Source: Nocardia sp. CC227C (GTDB lineage Bacteria; Actinomycetota; Actinomycetes; Mycobacteriales; Mycobacteriaceae). From it: DNA of 64,000 nt. The notes under the pieces were generated by a model. That model did no database searches, was not told where the DNA came from, and saw only the letters and a list, made by a program, of their open reading frames with translations. Location: assembly GCF_030767025.1 (NCBI RefSeq), contig NZ_JASITE010000011.1, positions 186,001 through 250,000 of the forward strand, in the 5' to 3' direction. The position numbers were made by a program, and so were the translations under genes. Positions within the stretch are counted from its first letter, which is position 1, and every line of letters begins with the position of its first letter. This document shows positions 40,927 through 49,299 of the stretch, piece by piece.

Positions 40927-42123
40927 ATGGCCAGAGCGCCACGCCCCAATGACAGTATCGGCGCACGGATCCGTGTACATCGCGAGCGGTCTGGAAAGTC
41001 ACAGGCCGTCGTTGCGGGCCTCGCCGGGATCAGCGAGGACTACCTCGGACAGATCGAGCGCGGGCGGAAAATTCCGAGCACCCGCGTGATTCAGTCGCTC
41101 GCCGACGCGCTGCGTATTCCGGCAGGCGTATTGCTGGGCGATACGCCCGCAGCCCCCACGTCACCTGCGGCCGGTTGCGGCAACCGGTTGGCGCTGGCGT
41201 TGTTGTCGGGCGGCGGTGTTCCGACTGATCTGGCCGATCTTTCCGCACGGACAGATCTCGCGTGGCGAACCTGGCAGACTAGCGACCACCGATACAGCGA
41301 TGTGTTGCCTACATTGCCGGAGTTGATCCGCAATACTGAAGCGACCTTGCGGGCCAGCCGCCATGATTCACGGCATCGCGAGACCGCTGGCGTAGCCAGC
41401 GACCTGTACGGGTTGCTGCGCACGGTGACGCGGCGCGTCGGTCGATCAGATCTGTCGTACTTGGTCGCCGATCGCGGTATCCGAGCAGCCGAGGATGCCG
41501 ACAACCCAATTCGACTTGCGGTAGCAAGATGGAATCTCGGCCACACTCTGCTGATCTCCAACGAGTACGAGGCAGCCATCGAGCTAGCGACCAACGCCGC
41601 AGCGTCAGTCCTCGCCGAGAGTAGGGCCGAACCCGCTGCAATTGTGCTGGCGGGCGCGCTCGAACTAGTGGCGACGGTGGCCGAAGCGCGAACAGGCCGA
41701 CTCTGGGAAGCACGTGACCGCTTGAACCGTGTGTATCCGGTCGCGGTGCGATCGCCGAATATGAGCAATGTCGGGCACACGATGTTCAGTACGACGAATG
41801 TCGGGTTTCACGCCATCTCGATCGAACTTCAAGCAGGGGACGCGCTCGAGGCACTGCGGATAGCTGAGCAGCTCGACACATCGGAGTATCTGTCGGTCGA
41901 GCGGCGGTTCACCTTCGCGCTCGATCTGGCCCGCGCCTACGAGCTTCGCCGCCAGGAGACCGGGACTTTACTGCACCTTCTCAACGCCGAGCAGATCTCC
42001 CCTGAAGACCTGCAGTACAACTCCGAGGCACACGAGATGGTGCGCCGTCTGCTCCAAGGCCATCGCTCTCCGAACCGTGTTCAGGCTGCAGGTCTGGCCG
42101 ACCGCCTCAGCATCCCAGTCTGA
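40927..42123 (+). CDS. XRE-family helix-turn-helix regulator with TPR-like region (second locus)
   Basis: A 398-residue protein. The N-terminal helix-turn-helix (GARIRVHRERSGKSQAVVAGL, AGISEDYLGQIERGRKIPST) is followed by a helical TPR-like region (NLGHTLLISNEYEAAIELATNAA; DLARAYELRRQETGTLLHLLNAEQ). Same class as the gene at 1-1191. Downstream and co-directional are two tiny genes with the VAEI and HRxCRVGxC segments seen at the first locus. The promoter region is shared with the divergent HAD gene. A hairpin follows its stop. Confidence 0.85.
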   Translation: MARAPRPNDSIGARIRVHRERSGKSQAVVAGLAGISEDYLGQIERGRKIPSTRVIQSLADALRIPAGVLLGDTPAAPTSPAAGCGNRLALALLSGGGVPTDLADLSARTDLAWRTWQTSDHRYSDVLPTLPELIRNTEATLRASRHDSRHRETAGVASDLYGLLRTVTRRVGRSDLSYLVADRGIRAAEDADNPIRLAVARWNLGHTLLISNEYEAAIELATNAAASVLAESRAEPAAIVLAGALELVATVAEARTGRLWEARDRLNRVYPVAVRSPNMSNVGHTMFSTTNVGFHAISIELQAGDALEALRIAEQLDTSEYLSVERRFTFALDLARAYELRRQETGTLLHLLNAEQISPEDLQYNSEAHEMVRRLLQGHRSPNRVQAAGLADRLSIPV

Positions 42124-42140
42124 CCCGGACTGAAAGTCAG

Positions 42141-42159
42141 CCCGGTCCCTGAGACCGGG
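42141..42159 (+). terminator. hairpin after the second XRE gene
   Basis: Stem CCCGGTC / GACCGGG with loop CCTGA, 17 nt after the stop. No T-run; it may partially separate the regulator from the small genes downstream. Confidence 0.4.
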
Positions 42160-42320
42160 TTGCAGCACGGTGGGCGTTCTACGTTCGTCCTGCCCCGGTG
42201 CCGGGAGGGACCAGTCGACCCTCACCCCATTGATCGCACTGCAACCGCAGGGTCGGTGGGCGGTCATTCCTCGGCGCCGGGTGCACTCCAAACCGTTCCA
42301 GGGCACTGGAGGCACCCGAC

Positions 42321-42491
42321 ATGGAAATCATCCTCGCAATCACGGTCATTGCGCTACTCCTCCTGGTCGTCGCGGCGGCCGTCCTCGACGACGTTGCGCA
42401 CGCGCGCCGCCACCGCGGTCCCACAGTCGCCGAGATCAAGGCGCGCCTAGACGCCGAGGCCGCACGCAAGTTCGTACCGATGCGGGGGTAG
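42321..42491 (+). CDS. 56-residue membrane protein of the XRE-linked set
   Basis: A tiny protein: MEIILAITVIALLLLVVAAA forms one membrane helix, then a His/Arg-rich turn, then PTVAEIKARLDAEAARKF. The VAEI(K/Q)xR segment matches residues 36-45 of the protein at 1569, so it corresponds to the front half of that fused protein. It ends two bases before the next gene. It is too short for most automatic annotation. Confidence 0.7.
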   Translation: MEIILAITVIALLLLVVAAAVLDDVAHARRHRGPTVAEIKARLDAEAARKFVPMRG

Positions 42492-42493
42492 CC

Positions 42494-42700
42494 ATGGCGA
42501 TTCATCTTCCCCCGAATATCGACGCCTCGACCATCGCGGCGATCATCAACCACGCGAGCTTTCGGTGGGCGGCCGAGCATCCGCACGAGGCCATGCAGGC
42601 ACACCGCGAATGCCGTGTCGGCCAGTGCCTTACGAAGACGATCGCGTACAAGAAGCTCGTCGGCGACGGCAAGCTCGTGCCCGCGGGGTGGCCCGCGTGA
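42494..42700 (+). CDS. 68-residue HRxCRVGxC protein
   Basis: A soluble small protein with NIDASTIAAIINHASFRWAAE at the N-terminus and EAMQAHRECRVGQCLTKTIA, then YKKLVGDGKLVPAG, at the C-terminus. The block from MQ(A/R)HR to the end is clearly homologous to the C-terminus of the protein at 1569. Two cysteines spaced by three residues (CRVGQC) are conserved. Its stop overlaps the next start (GTGA). Role unknown. Confidence 0.75.
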   Translation: MAIHLPPNIDASTIAAIINHASFRWAAEHPHEAMQAHRECRVGQCLTKTIAYKKLVGDGKLVPAGWPA

Positions 42701-43041
42701 GCGCGCCAACCACGAGCGGGACCGCGCGCTCGGCGATTGCCAACGGCGTTACGCGGCAGCCTCGCCCCGGCGCGGCGGCCCGAACGGGCACGCCGACGAT
42801 GCACACCAGCGAACACGAGAGCGGGACGGCCCTGTGGGCGATCGTCGGCGGCGTCGCAACGGTTTTCGCGGTGCGTAGCGGCCGACGCGCCATGTCCATG
42901 CCGCTCAGCGAGAACGGTGTCGACCTCGGGAAGTGCTTCGACCTGTTCCCGGATCAGCGTGAACTGTTCTGGAAAGTGCTCGTCGAGCGCGAGGAGGTGC
43001 GTCCCGGCGGACCCATCTGCGGCCGCATCTCGGGCCGATAG
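42697..43041 (+). CDS. hypothetical single-pass membrane protein, coupled to the CRVGxC gene
   Basis: A 114-residue protein from GTG 42697, overlapping the preceding stop. The N-terminus is Thr/Arg-rich; a hydrophobic helix (TALWAIVGGVATVFAV) precedes a short C-terminal domain (DLGKCFDLFPDQRELFWKVLVER). No family is recognised. Tight coupling suggests it works with the two upstream small proteins. The first locus lacks a counterpart. Confidence 0.6.
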   Translation: MSAPTTSGTARSAIANGVTRQPRPGAAARTGTPTMHTSEHESGTALWAIVGGVATVFAVRSGRRAMSMPLSENGVDLGKCFDLFPDQRELFWKVLVEREEVRPGGPICGRISGR

Positions 43042-43134
43042 GCCGGTGCCCTCATGGTCGCAGCAGCCAGAGCACCGCCGGTCGAGGTGCTGCCGAATTG
43101 TCCACGCCCACAACTGAACCAATAGGACGACATC

Positions 43135-43593
43135 ATGCGCACTGCTCCTCTCTTCCGTCTACCGCGCGCCTTACCCGTCGCGACTGCGGCCGCGTTGGCT
43201 GTCGCGGGCGTCGCCACCGTCGGCACCGCGCCCGCCGAGGCCGCCGCGAAGTCGTGCGGATTCGAGTTCACCCACCGGCAGCCATCGGTGTACCCGCCGG
43301 AGATCATCGGCAACGGGTTCGCCCAGTGCGATGTACCGCCCGAAGAACACTCGCTGATCCTGGCGCTGGAATACCGCCAGGGTGAGCGGTGGGTGAACGC
43401 GGCGCACATCCGCGACGCCGGGATCCCGCCCGGACCGCCGGGTCGCCGCTCGTATGAGGTCAAGGCAGCCTGTTACGCGGGGACGTGGCGTGTCAGTATG
43501 AGCGTCACGGGCAGCATTCAGGGGCAGCCGTTCGTGTTCAGCGACTACTCGCGGACCCGTGAAGTGCCGACAACCCAGTGTCCGAGCCGATGA
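43135..43593 (+). CDS. secreted hypothetical protein
   Basis: A 152-residue exported protein. The signal peptide (PRALPVATAAALAVAGVATVGTAPAEAAA) ends near residue 37. The mature domain has four cysteines (KSCGFEF; AQCDVPPEE; AACYAGTW; TQCPS), likely forming two disulfides, and a beta-rich pattern. ATG 43135 has AGGAC upstream. It overlaps or nearly abuts the next small gene. Function unknown. Confidence 0.75.
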   Translation: MRTAPLFRLPRALPVATAAALAVAGVATVGTAPAEAAAKSCGFEFTHRQPSVYPPEIIGNGFAQCDVPPEEHSLILALEYRQGERWVNAAHIRDAGIPPGPPGRRSYEVKAACYAGTWRVSMSVTGSIQGQPFVFSDYSRTREVPTTQCPSR

Positions 43594-43604
43594 GAGGAAT
43601 TCCG

Positions 43605-43790
43605 ATGTCGATGGACGAGCGCACATCCCAGGAGTTGCGGGACAGGATTCAGCCGATCGCCGAGGCGGTGGCCGCGAAGCTCGGAGCCAGGCACCCGGCC
43701 GTGGCGGCACTGGAGTTGGCTGCGGCTGAGATCGCCGCCGCCGTGCCCATGCCTCGCCGGTACGCCGATTACGAGCCGCGGGTCGGATAA
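43605..43790 (+). CDS. small helical hypothetical protein
   Basis: A 61-residue protein (MSMDERTSQELRDRIQPIAEAV, then RHPAVAALELAAAEIAAAVP). ATG 43605 has GAGAGG 7 nt upstream; ATG 43590 overlapping the previous stop is the alternative. Two amphipathic helices; no export signal. Last gene before the tRNA-Ala boundary. Confidence 0.65.
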   Translation: MSMDERTSQELRDRIQPIAEAVAAKLGARHPAVAALELAAAEIAAAVPMPRRYADYEPRVG

Positions 43791-43838
43791 CCCCCATATC
43801 GTTCGATAGATCCGATGGCGAAACGCGCCGCGCAAACG

Positions 43839-43866
43839 ACGAACCGCCCCGGCCGGGGCGGTTCGT
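43839..43866. terminator. 28-bp perfect palindrome, bidirectional terminator
   Basis: ACGAACCGCCCCGG followed by its exact complement. It stands between the small gene at 43605 and tRNA-Ala, and is followed by two GTGTGGACACG direct repeats (43866-43889). Confidence 0.6.
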
Positions 43867-43937
43867 GTGTGGACACGGAGTGTGGACACGAGCAGACCAG
43901 AAGGGCTAAAACCCTATCTGACCTGCTCTGATAGCTG

Positions 43938-44010
43938 TGGAGCCTAGGGGAATCGAACCCCTAACCCCTGCCTTGCAAAGGCAGTGCTCTGCCAATTGAG
44001 CTAAGGCCCC
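43938..44010 (-). tRNA. tRNA-Ala (TGC)
   Basis: A 73-nt tRNA with acceptor GGGGCCT/AGGCTCC, D arm AGCTCAATTGGCAGAGC, anticodon arm CTGCC-TTTGCAA-GGCAG (TGC) and T arm AGGGGTTCGATTCCCCT. CCA is not encoded. Its 3' end faces the accessory block. Confidence 0.96.
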
Positions 44011-44037
44011 GGACGGGGAAGAATCCCCGAAAGTTGT

Positions 44038-44145
44038 TCAGCGGGTGGTTACCTCGTGCCAGAGGTCCGCGTCGTTGCGCTGACGCAGTTTGCTGATTCC
44101 GAAAATCACCGCGGCGACGAGGCCGATCGTGAGGAGAAATTTCAT
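44038..44145 (-). CDS. DLW-39 family small membrane protein
   Basis: A 35-residue protein. A single membrane helix (KFLLTIGLVAAVIFGISKL) is followed by RQRNDADLWHEVTTR, containing the DLW motif that names this actinobacterial family. It lies between tRNA-Ala and tRNA-Ile near gyrA, the usual location. GGAG is found upstream of ATG 44145. Function unknown. Confidence 0.85.
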   Translation of the reverse strand: MKFLLTIGLVAAVIFGISKLRQRNDADLWHEVTTR

Positions 44146-44174
44146 GAATCCCACCCTACAGAGATGTTCGGGAG

Positions 44175-44248
44175 TGGGCCTAGGAGGACTTGAACCTCCG
44201 ACCTCTTCGTTATCAGCGAAGCGCTCTAACCGCCTGAGCTATAGGCCC
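44175..44248 (-). tRNA. tRNA-Ile (GAT)
   Basis: A 74-nt tRNA with acceptor GGGCCTA/TAGGCCC, anticodon stem CTTCG/CGAAG with loop CTGATAA (GAT), and T arm GGAGGTTCAAGTCCTCC. CCA is not encoded. Confidence 0.97.
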
Positions 44249-44385
44249 TCATCTCGGTTCCGGGTGTCTCACCCGAACCGAGGCATGAGATTACCGTACG
44301 ACTCCCCGAGTAACCAAAACGGCCGGTAGTGGGCTTGTAGGAGCCCGCCGCCGGCCGCTTGGAGAGGTACTCCGATGCGGGCGAG

Positions 44386-45378
44386 CTAGTCCGGATCGGC
44401 CAGGGTCACCTGGATGCCGCCGACCAGATCGGTGCAGTTGTTGTAGACGAACACGCCGACCGTGGACAGCGCGGTGAAAAGCACCACATTGATCATGCCG
44501 ATGACACCGGCGTAGCCGAAGACGGTGCCCGCGTCCACGATCGCCGAGGACGAGCCGCCGTCGGAGACGATGTCGGTGAAAGTGGAATTCATCCGCTCCC
44601 ACACGCCCATGCCCTCGAGCACGAGGTACAGCAGACCCACCGCGAGCATCCACACGAAGAACAGCGCGACGCTGATCACCAGCGACACCTTCAGCGTGGA
44701 CCACGGATCGATATGGCGCAGCTGCACGGTCGCCCGCAGCGGTTCACCGCTGGAGACGGCCTGCTGCACGGCCGTCGGCGCCGACGGCGACACCGGTCCC
44801 CCGGCCACGGCCGCCGGAGCCTCCACATGCTGCGGCAGCGGATGCCGCAGATCCGACAGATCCGGCATGTCCTTGACCAGTTCCGGCCGCGCGATGCTGC
44901 GGGTCGGCCCGTCGATGCCGACGGACTTCACCATGGCGGCTTCCTTGCGGGCCGCCTTGGCGGCCAGATCGGCCGTGGTGCGGGCATTGGACGCACCCGC
45001 GTTCAGGCCGACCCCGGGCGCGGAGGCCGGTCGTCCGGCCACCGGAGCCTGGCCGGGACGGTAGAGGTTGGACTGCGGCTCCCGCTGCGGTAGCTGGGAC
45101 CAACCGCCCTCCTCGAACCGGGACGTGGTCTGCCCGTCGCCGGAGGCCGCCGGTTCCGCGGCCCGCTCCGGAGCGGCGTCGGCCGGATCACTCCGCCGTC
45201 CGGCGGTGCCATCCTGCGCGAAATCACCGGACTGACCCGACATTTCGGGCGTTTGCGGCTGTCCCTCCGGCGATCCCGGCCGCGGAATCGGGCGCGGCGG
45301 AATCGGGGACGGTGCGATTCGCTCGGTCACACCGTTGGCATGCTGCCGCTGGTCATTCGGCTGATTCGGAGTGGTCAA
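44386..45378 (-). CDS. DUF3566 domain-containing membrane protein
   Basis: A 330-residue protein. A long, disordered Pro/Gly/Gln-rich N-terminus (about 1-215) precedes a C-terminal DUF3566 domain with two membrane helices (LKVSLVISVALFFVWMLAVGLLYLVL; VIGMINVVLFTALSTVGVFVYNN). It is the counterpart of mycobacterial Rv0007, downstream of gyrA on the same strand. The start is TTG 45378 with AAGGA upstream. Function unknown; it probably associates with the envelope. Confidence 0.85.
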   Translation of the reverse strand: MTTPNQPNDQRQHANGVTERIAPSPIPPRPIPRPGSPEGQPQTPEMSGQSGDFAQDGTAGRRSDPADAAPERAAEPAASGDGQTTSRFEEGGWSQLPQREPQSNLYRPGQAPVAGRPASAPGVGLNAGASNARTTADLAAKAARKEAAMVKSVGIDGPTRSIARPELVKDMPDLSDLRHPLPQHVEAPAAVAGGPVSPSAPTAVQQAVSSGEPLRATVQLRHIDPWSTLKVSLVISVALFFVWMLAVGLLYLVLEGMGVWERMNSTFTDIVSDGGSSSAIVDAGTVFGYAGVIGMINVVLFTALSTVGVFVYNNCTDLVGGIQVTLADPD

Positions 45379-45423
45379 TGGTGAATCCTTCGATCCGTTG
45401 TGCCGCCGCTGCTGTCGAGAAAA

Positions 45424-48400
45424 CTACTGCTTCGCCGAACCACTGGCATCTTCTTCACCGGAAACCGCGTCGGGCTCATCGGCGTTGCGCGCGATTGCGA
45501 GCAACGTAGCGCCCTCGCCCAGGTTCATCAATCGCACGCCCTTGGTCTGGCGTCCGGCCTTGCGCACCTGGTTGGCCGCCGTCCGGATCACACCGCCGCC
45601 GGAGGTGATGGCGTACAGCTCGTCGTCATCGTCGACGATGAGCGCTCCGACCAGACTGCCACGTTTCTGGTCGTACTGGATGGTCAATACACCCTTTCCA
45701 CCGCGACCCTGCGCGGTGTACTCGTCCAGCGCCGTGCGCTTGGAGTACCCGCCCGAGGTCGCGACGAGCAAGAAGCCCTGTTCGCCCTCGTGCACCACAT
45801 TGAGCGACAGCAGTTCGTCGTCGGTGTTGAAGCGCATGCCCTGCACACCGGAGGTGGCGCGGCCCATGGGACGCAGCACCTCGTCATTGGCGGCGAAGCG
45901 GATCGACTGGCCGTGCGCGGACACCAGCAGCAGATCGTCATCGGCGGCACACAGCGCGGCACCGACCAGTTCGTCCTCGTCGCGCAGGTTCACGGCGACG
46001 ATGCCGCCACTGCGGTTGGAGTCGAAATCGGTCAGCCTGGACTTCTTCACCAGGCCCTTGCGGGTGGCGAGCACCAGGTAGGGCGCGTCCTCGTAGGACT
46101 TGATCTGGATGACCTGGGCGATCTTCTCGTCCGGCTGGAAGGCCAGCAGATTCGCCACGTGCTGGCCGCGCGCGGTGCGGTTGGCCTCGGGCAGCTCGTA
46201 CGCCTTGACCCGGTACACCCGGCCCTTGTTGGTGAAGAACAGCAGCCAGTCGTGCGTGCTGGTGACGAAGAAGTGCTTGACGATGTCGTCCTGCTTGAGA
46301 CCCGCGCCCTGCACGCCCTTGCCGCCGCGCTTCTGCGAGCGGTACAGGTCGGTCTTGGTGCGCTTGGCGTAGCCGGTCTCGGTGATGGTGACGACCACGT
46401 CCTCGCGGGCGATCAGATCCTCGTCGGCGACGTCGCCGTCCGCGGAGATGATCTTGGTACGACGCTCGTCGCCGTGCTTATCCACGATTTCGGCCAGCTC
46501 GTCGCGCACGATGGCGCGCTGCCGCTCCGGCTTCGCCAGAATGTCCTTCAGGTCGGCGATCTCGGCCTCGATCTTGGCCAATTCGTCGAGGATCTTCTGC
46601 CGTTCCAGGGCGGACAGGCGGCGCAGCTGCATATCGAGAATGGCCGTCGCCTGGATCTCGTCGATATCGAGCAGCTGCATCAGGCCGGTGCGGGCGGTCT
46701 CGGTATCGGCCGAACGACGGATCAGGGCGATCACGGCGTCCAGCTGGTCCAGCGCCTTGACCAGGCCGCGCAGGATATGGGCGCGTTCCTCGGCCTTGCG
46801 CAGCAGATACTTGGTACGCCGGACGATCACGTCCAACTGGTGATTCACATACAGGCGAATCATCTGGTCCAGGCGCAGCGTGCGCGGCACGCCGTCCACG
46901 ATGGACAGCATGTTCGCGCCGAAACTGGTCTGCAGCTGGGTGTGCTTGTAGAGGTTGTTCAGCACCACCTTGGCGACCGCGTCACGCTTGACCGTGATGA
47001 CGATGCGCATACCCACGCGGTCGGAGGACTCGTCGTGGATATCGGCGACGCCCGCGATCTTGGCGTCCTTCACCTGCTCGGCGATCGAGTTGATGAAGTT
47101 GTCGGTGTTGACCTGGTAGGGCAGCTCGGTGATGACGATCGTGGTGCGACCGCGATTGTCCTCCTCGATCTCCACCACGCCGCGCATCTTGATCGAACCG
47201 CGGCCGGTCGTGTACGCGTCGTGAATGCCCTGGGTGCCCACGATCAGGCCCGAGGTCGGGAAGTCCGGCCCCTTCACCCGCTCCATGCACGCGGCGAGGG
47301 TGGACTCCTCGTCGGCGAGGTGATTGTCCAGCGCCCAGTAGATGGCCTCGGCCAGCTCGGTCAGATTGTGCGGCGGGATATTCGTCGCCATACCGACCGC
47401 GATGCCGTTGCTGCCGTTCATGAGCAGCACCGGCACCCGGGCCGGGAGGACCACCGGCTCCTGCGTCTTGCCGTCGTAGTTCGGCAGGAAATCGACCGTC
47501 TCGTGGTCGATCTCGCGCAGCAGCTCCATGGCCAGCGGCGTCAGACGGCACTCGGTGTTGTGGCTGACGAATCCATTGGTGATGAAGGCATGGTCGGCGG
47601 TGTCGACGCGCAGGCTGAATACGTCCCGTTCGCCGGCATCCGCGACCTCGGCGACCGGCGCGTAGTAGAAACGGCCATCGGTGAGGTCCCGTGCGATCGC
47701 GCGGACCTCGGGATCTCCGATGCGGCCGAGTATCTCCTCGGCTCGGTGTTCCCAGCGCTCGATCCGATCAAGATTGTGCCGATCGAGCCATGCTTGATCA
47801 GCGGTGCTCACCGCACCGTGCGCACGAACGAAGGCGGCGAGACCGGGGACATGATCACCACTGAGCGACCGGGCCGACGAGGCGGGGCTCCGAGACTCGA
47901 TCCGGTCCAGAATGGCCGTCAGCTTGACCTGCTTTCGACCGCCGAATCCGACCCGGTCGCTGAACAGTCGGGCGTCGCGCCGATTCGTGATGGCCACCTT
48001 GTATTCGCCGATGGCATGGCGGTATCGCTTGGAAACCACACCGAACTCGAGCAGTAGCTGCTGCACATCCTTGGCGAGCTGCTCGCTACGGGTGGAGTAG
48101 GAGATCTGGACGGTGTTGCGCGGCAGCGCCGAGCACGATCCGTCACCCTCGAACAGCGCGCCCAGGAAGACACGTTTGACCGCCGTGGTGCCCTGCCAGA
48201 TGAACTCGGGCACCTGCTTGGCGGCGCTGCGCTGGCCGATCAGCGTGGCCAGCGGCGACCGGCGCAAGGCTGTCAGGTTCTGGATATCGAGGTCATGCAG
48301 CAGCGAACCCGATCCGATGACTCGGTGCGATACATATCGAGAGCCGCCGACGACCGTGTCGTAGGCGGCCACCACCATGTCGAAGAACTCGCGGTCCACA

Positions 48401-49218
48401 TTGTTGAAGCCCGCACGAGTCTCGGATACGTACCCCTCGCTGACAAATGCCCCGTACAGGAGGGCCACCGCCGACTCCGACCAGTCCGCGACACCGATCT
48501 CCTGCGCCGGAACCCGCTGCATGGCAACCCGGTCACCCGGACGGATCTCCGACATCAGCTTCCACAGCAGAGTGGGAACACCGGCCACATCGACCAGGCA
48601 CAACACCGGATGATTCAGGGTGCCGGTGAGCTCGTAGCCCTCGTCGGTGGTCACCGTCAGGGTGCGGTGCGTACCGGAGTGGAACAAGGCGTCGGCACGC
48701 ACCGGATCACCGTGCCGGTCTACGACCTTGAGGTCGATCTCGTTGTCCGAGTTGGGTGCGGCGTCCGCCACGACGTCGGCGATGCGGACGGAGCGCCCGA
48801 GTGGCAATCGCACCAGGGCGTCGCCGCTGACGCAATAGCGCATGGCGGCCGCGCCGTCGTTGCCGCGCGAACCGAAGTTGCCCTGGCCGTCGACCAGCGG
48901 GTAGCGCAGCGACCAGGGCTGCGCCATCCGCACCAGGGTGTCGTAGATGGCCGTGTCACCGTGCGGGTGATAGTTGCCCATGGTGTCGGCGACCGGGCGA
49001 GCCGACTTCACATAGCTGCGGTCGGGCCGATACCCGTTGTCGTACATCGCGTACATGATCCGGCGGTGCACCGGCTTGAGGCCGTCGCGCACCTCGGGCA
49101 GCGCACGGCCCACGATCACGCTCATGGCGTAATCGATGTAGGAGTTCTGCATCTCCTGCTGGATGTCGACCGGTTCGATCCGGTCGCCACCCGACGGGGG
49201 CAGGGAGGTCTCAGTCAT
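45424..49218 (-). CDS. gyrA: DNA gyrase subunit A containing an intein
   Basis: A 1264-residue precursor: 838 residues of GyrA plus a 426-residue intein at 129-554. The GyrA part has the breakage-reunion domain (RRIMYAMYDNGYRPDRSYVKSAR; quinolone region HPHGDTAIYDTLVRMAQ), catalytic Tyr128 in AAMRY, and a C-terminal beta-pinwheel with the GyrA box (QKRGGKG). It introduces negative supercoils with GyrB. The intein separates Tyr128 from the next GyrA residue Thr (TECRLTP), so activity needs splicing. It follows gyrB by 81 bp. Confidence 0.97.
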   Translation of the reverse strand: MTETSLPPSGGDRIEPVDIQQEMQNSYIDYAMSVIVGRALPEVRDGLKPVHRRIMYAMYDNGYRPDRSYVKSARPVADTMGNYHPHGDTAIYDTLVRMAQPWSLRYPLVDGQGNFGSRGNDGAAAMRYCVSGDALVRLPLGRSVRIADVVADAAPNSDNEIDLKVVDRHGDPVRADALFHSGTHRTLTVTTDEGYELTGTLNHPVLCLVDVAGVPTLLWKLMSEIRPGDRVAMQRVPAQEIGVADWSESAVALLYGAFVSEGYVSETRAGFNNVDREFFDMVVAAYDTVVGGSRYVSHRVIGSGSLLHDLDIQNLTALRRSPLATLIGQRSAAKQVPEFIWQGTTAVKRVFLGALFEGDGSCSALPRNTVQISYSTRSEQLAKDVQQLLLEFGVVSKRYRHAIGEYKVAITNRRDARLFSDRVGFGGRKQVKLTAILDRIESRSPASSARSLSGDHVPGLAAFVRAHGAVSTADQAWLDRHNLDRIERWEHRAEEILGRIGDPEVRAIARDLTDGRFYYAPVAEVADAGERDVFSLRVDTADHAFITNGFVSHNTECRLTPLAMELLREIDHETVDFLPNYDGKTQEPVVLPARVPVLLMNGSNGIAVGMATNIPPHNLTELAEAIYWALDNHLADEESTLAACMERVKGPDFPTSGLIVGTQGIHDAYTTGRGSIKMRGVVEIEEDNRGRTTIVITELPYQVNTDNFINSIAEQVKDAKIAGVADIHDESSDRVGMRIVITVKRDAVAKVVLNNLYKHTQLQTSFGANMLSIVDGVPRTLRLDQMIRLYVNHQLDVIVRRTKYLLRKAEERAHILRGLVKALDQLDAVIALIRRSADTETARTGLMQLLDIDEIQATAILDMQLRRLSALERQKILDELAKIEAEIADLKDILAKPERQRAIVRDELAEIVDKHGDERRTKIISADGDVADEDLIAREDVVVTITETGYAKRTKTDLYRSQKRGGKGVQGAGLKQDDIVKHFFVTSTHDWLLFFTNKGRVYRVKAYELPEANRTARGQHVANLLAFQPDEKIAQVIQIKSYEDAPYLVLATRKGLVKKSRLTDFDSNRSGGIVAVNLRDEDELVGAALCAADDDLLLVSAHGQSIRFAANDEVLRPMGRATSGVQGMRFNTDDELLSLNVVHEGEQGFLLVATSGGYSKRTALDEYTAQGRGGKGVLTIQYDQKRGSLVGALIVDDDDELYAITSGGGVIRTAANQVRKAGRQTKGVRLMNLGEGATLLAIARNADEPDAVSGEEDASGSAKQ
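47557..48834 (-). mobile_element. GyrA intein with LAGLIDADG-type endonuclease
   Basis: 426 codons in frame inside gyrA. Splicing blocks are visible: block A starts at Cys1 (CVSGDALVRLP), block B has TGTLNHPVLCL, and block G ends AFITNGFVSHN with the terminal Asn; the +1 extein residue is Thr. Dodecapeptide endonuclease motifs are LLYGAFVSEGYV (acidic residue Glu rather than Asp) and FLGALFEGDGS. Insertion directly after the catalytic tyrosine matches the known mycobacterial GyrA intein site. Confidence 0.96.
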
Positions 49219-49299
49219 GAATTGGTCTCCGTGGGAAGTCTCTCGAGGTGTTCCTCGGGAATGGACGGGTCGACGGTGGGCGCTTCCTCAGCCGGGAAC

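Noticed and set aside
43866..43889. GTGTGGACACG direct repeats as an attachment site
   Set aside because: Suggestive beside tRNA-Ala, but no matching copy at another boundary was found by eye, so not called as att.
45400..48057. 885-codon open frame on the plus strand across gyrA
   Set aside because: It is the antisense shadow of gyrA, with His/Gln/Val/Leu-rich composition and no recognisable domain.
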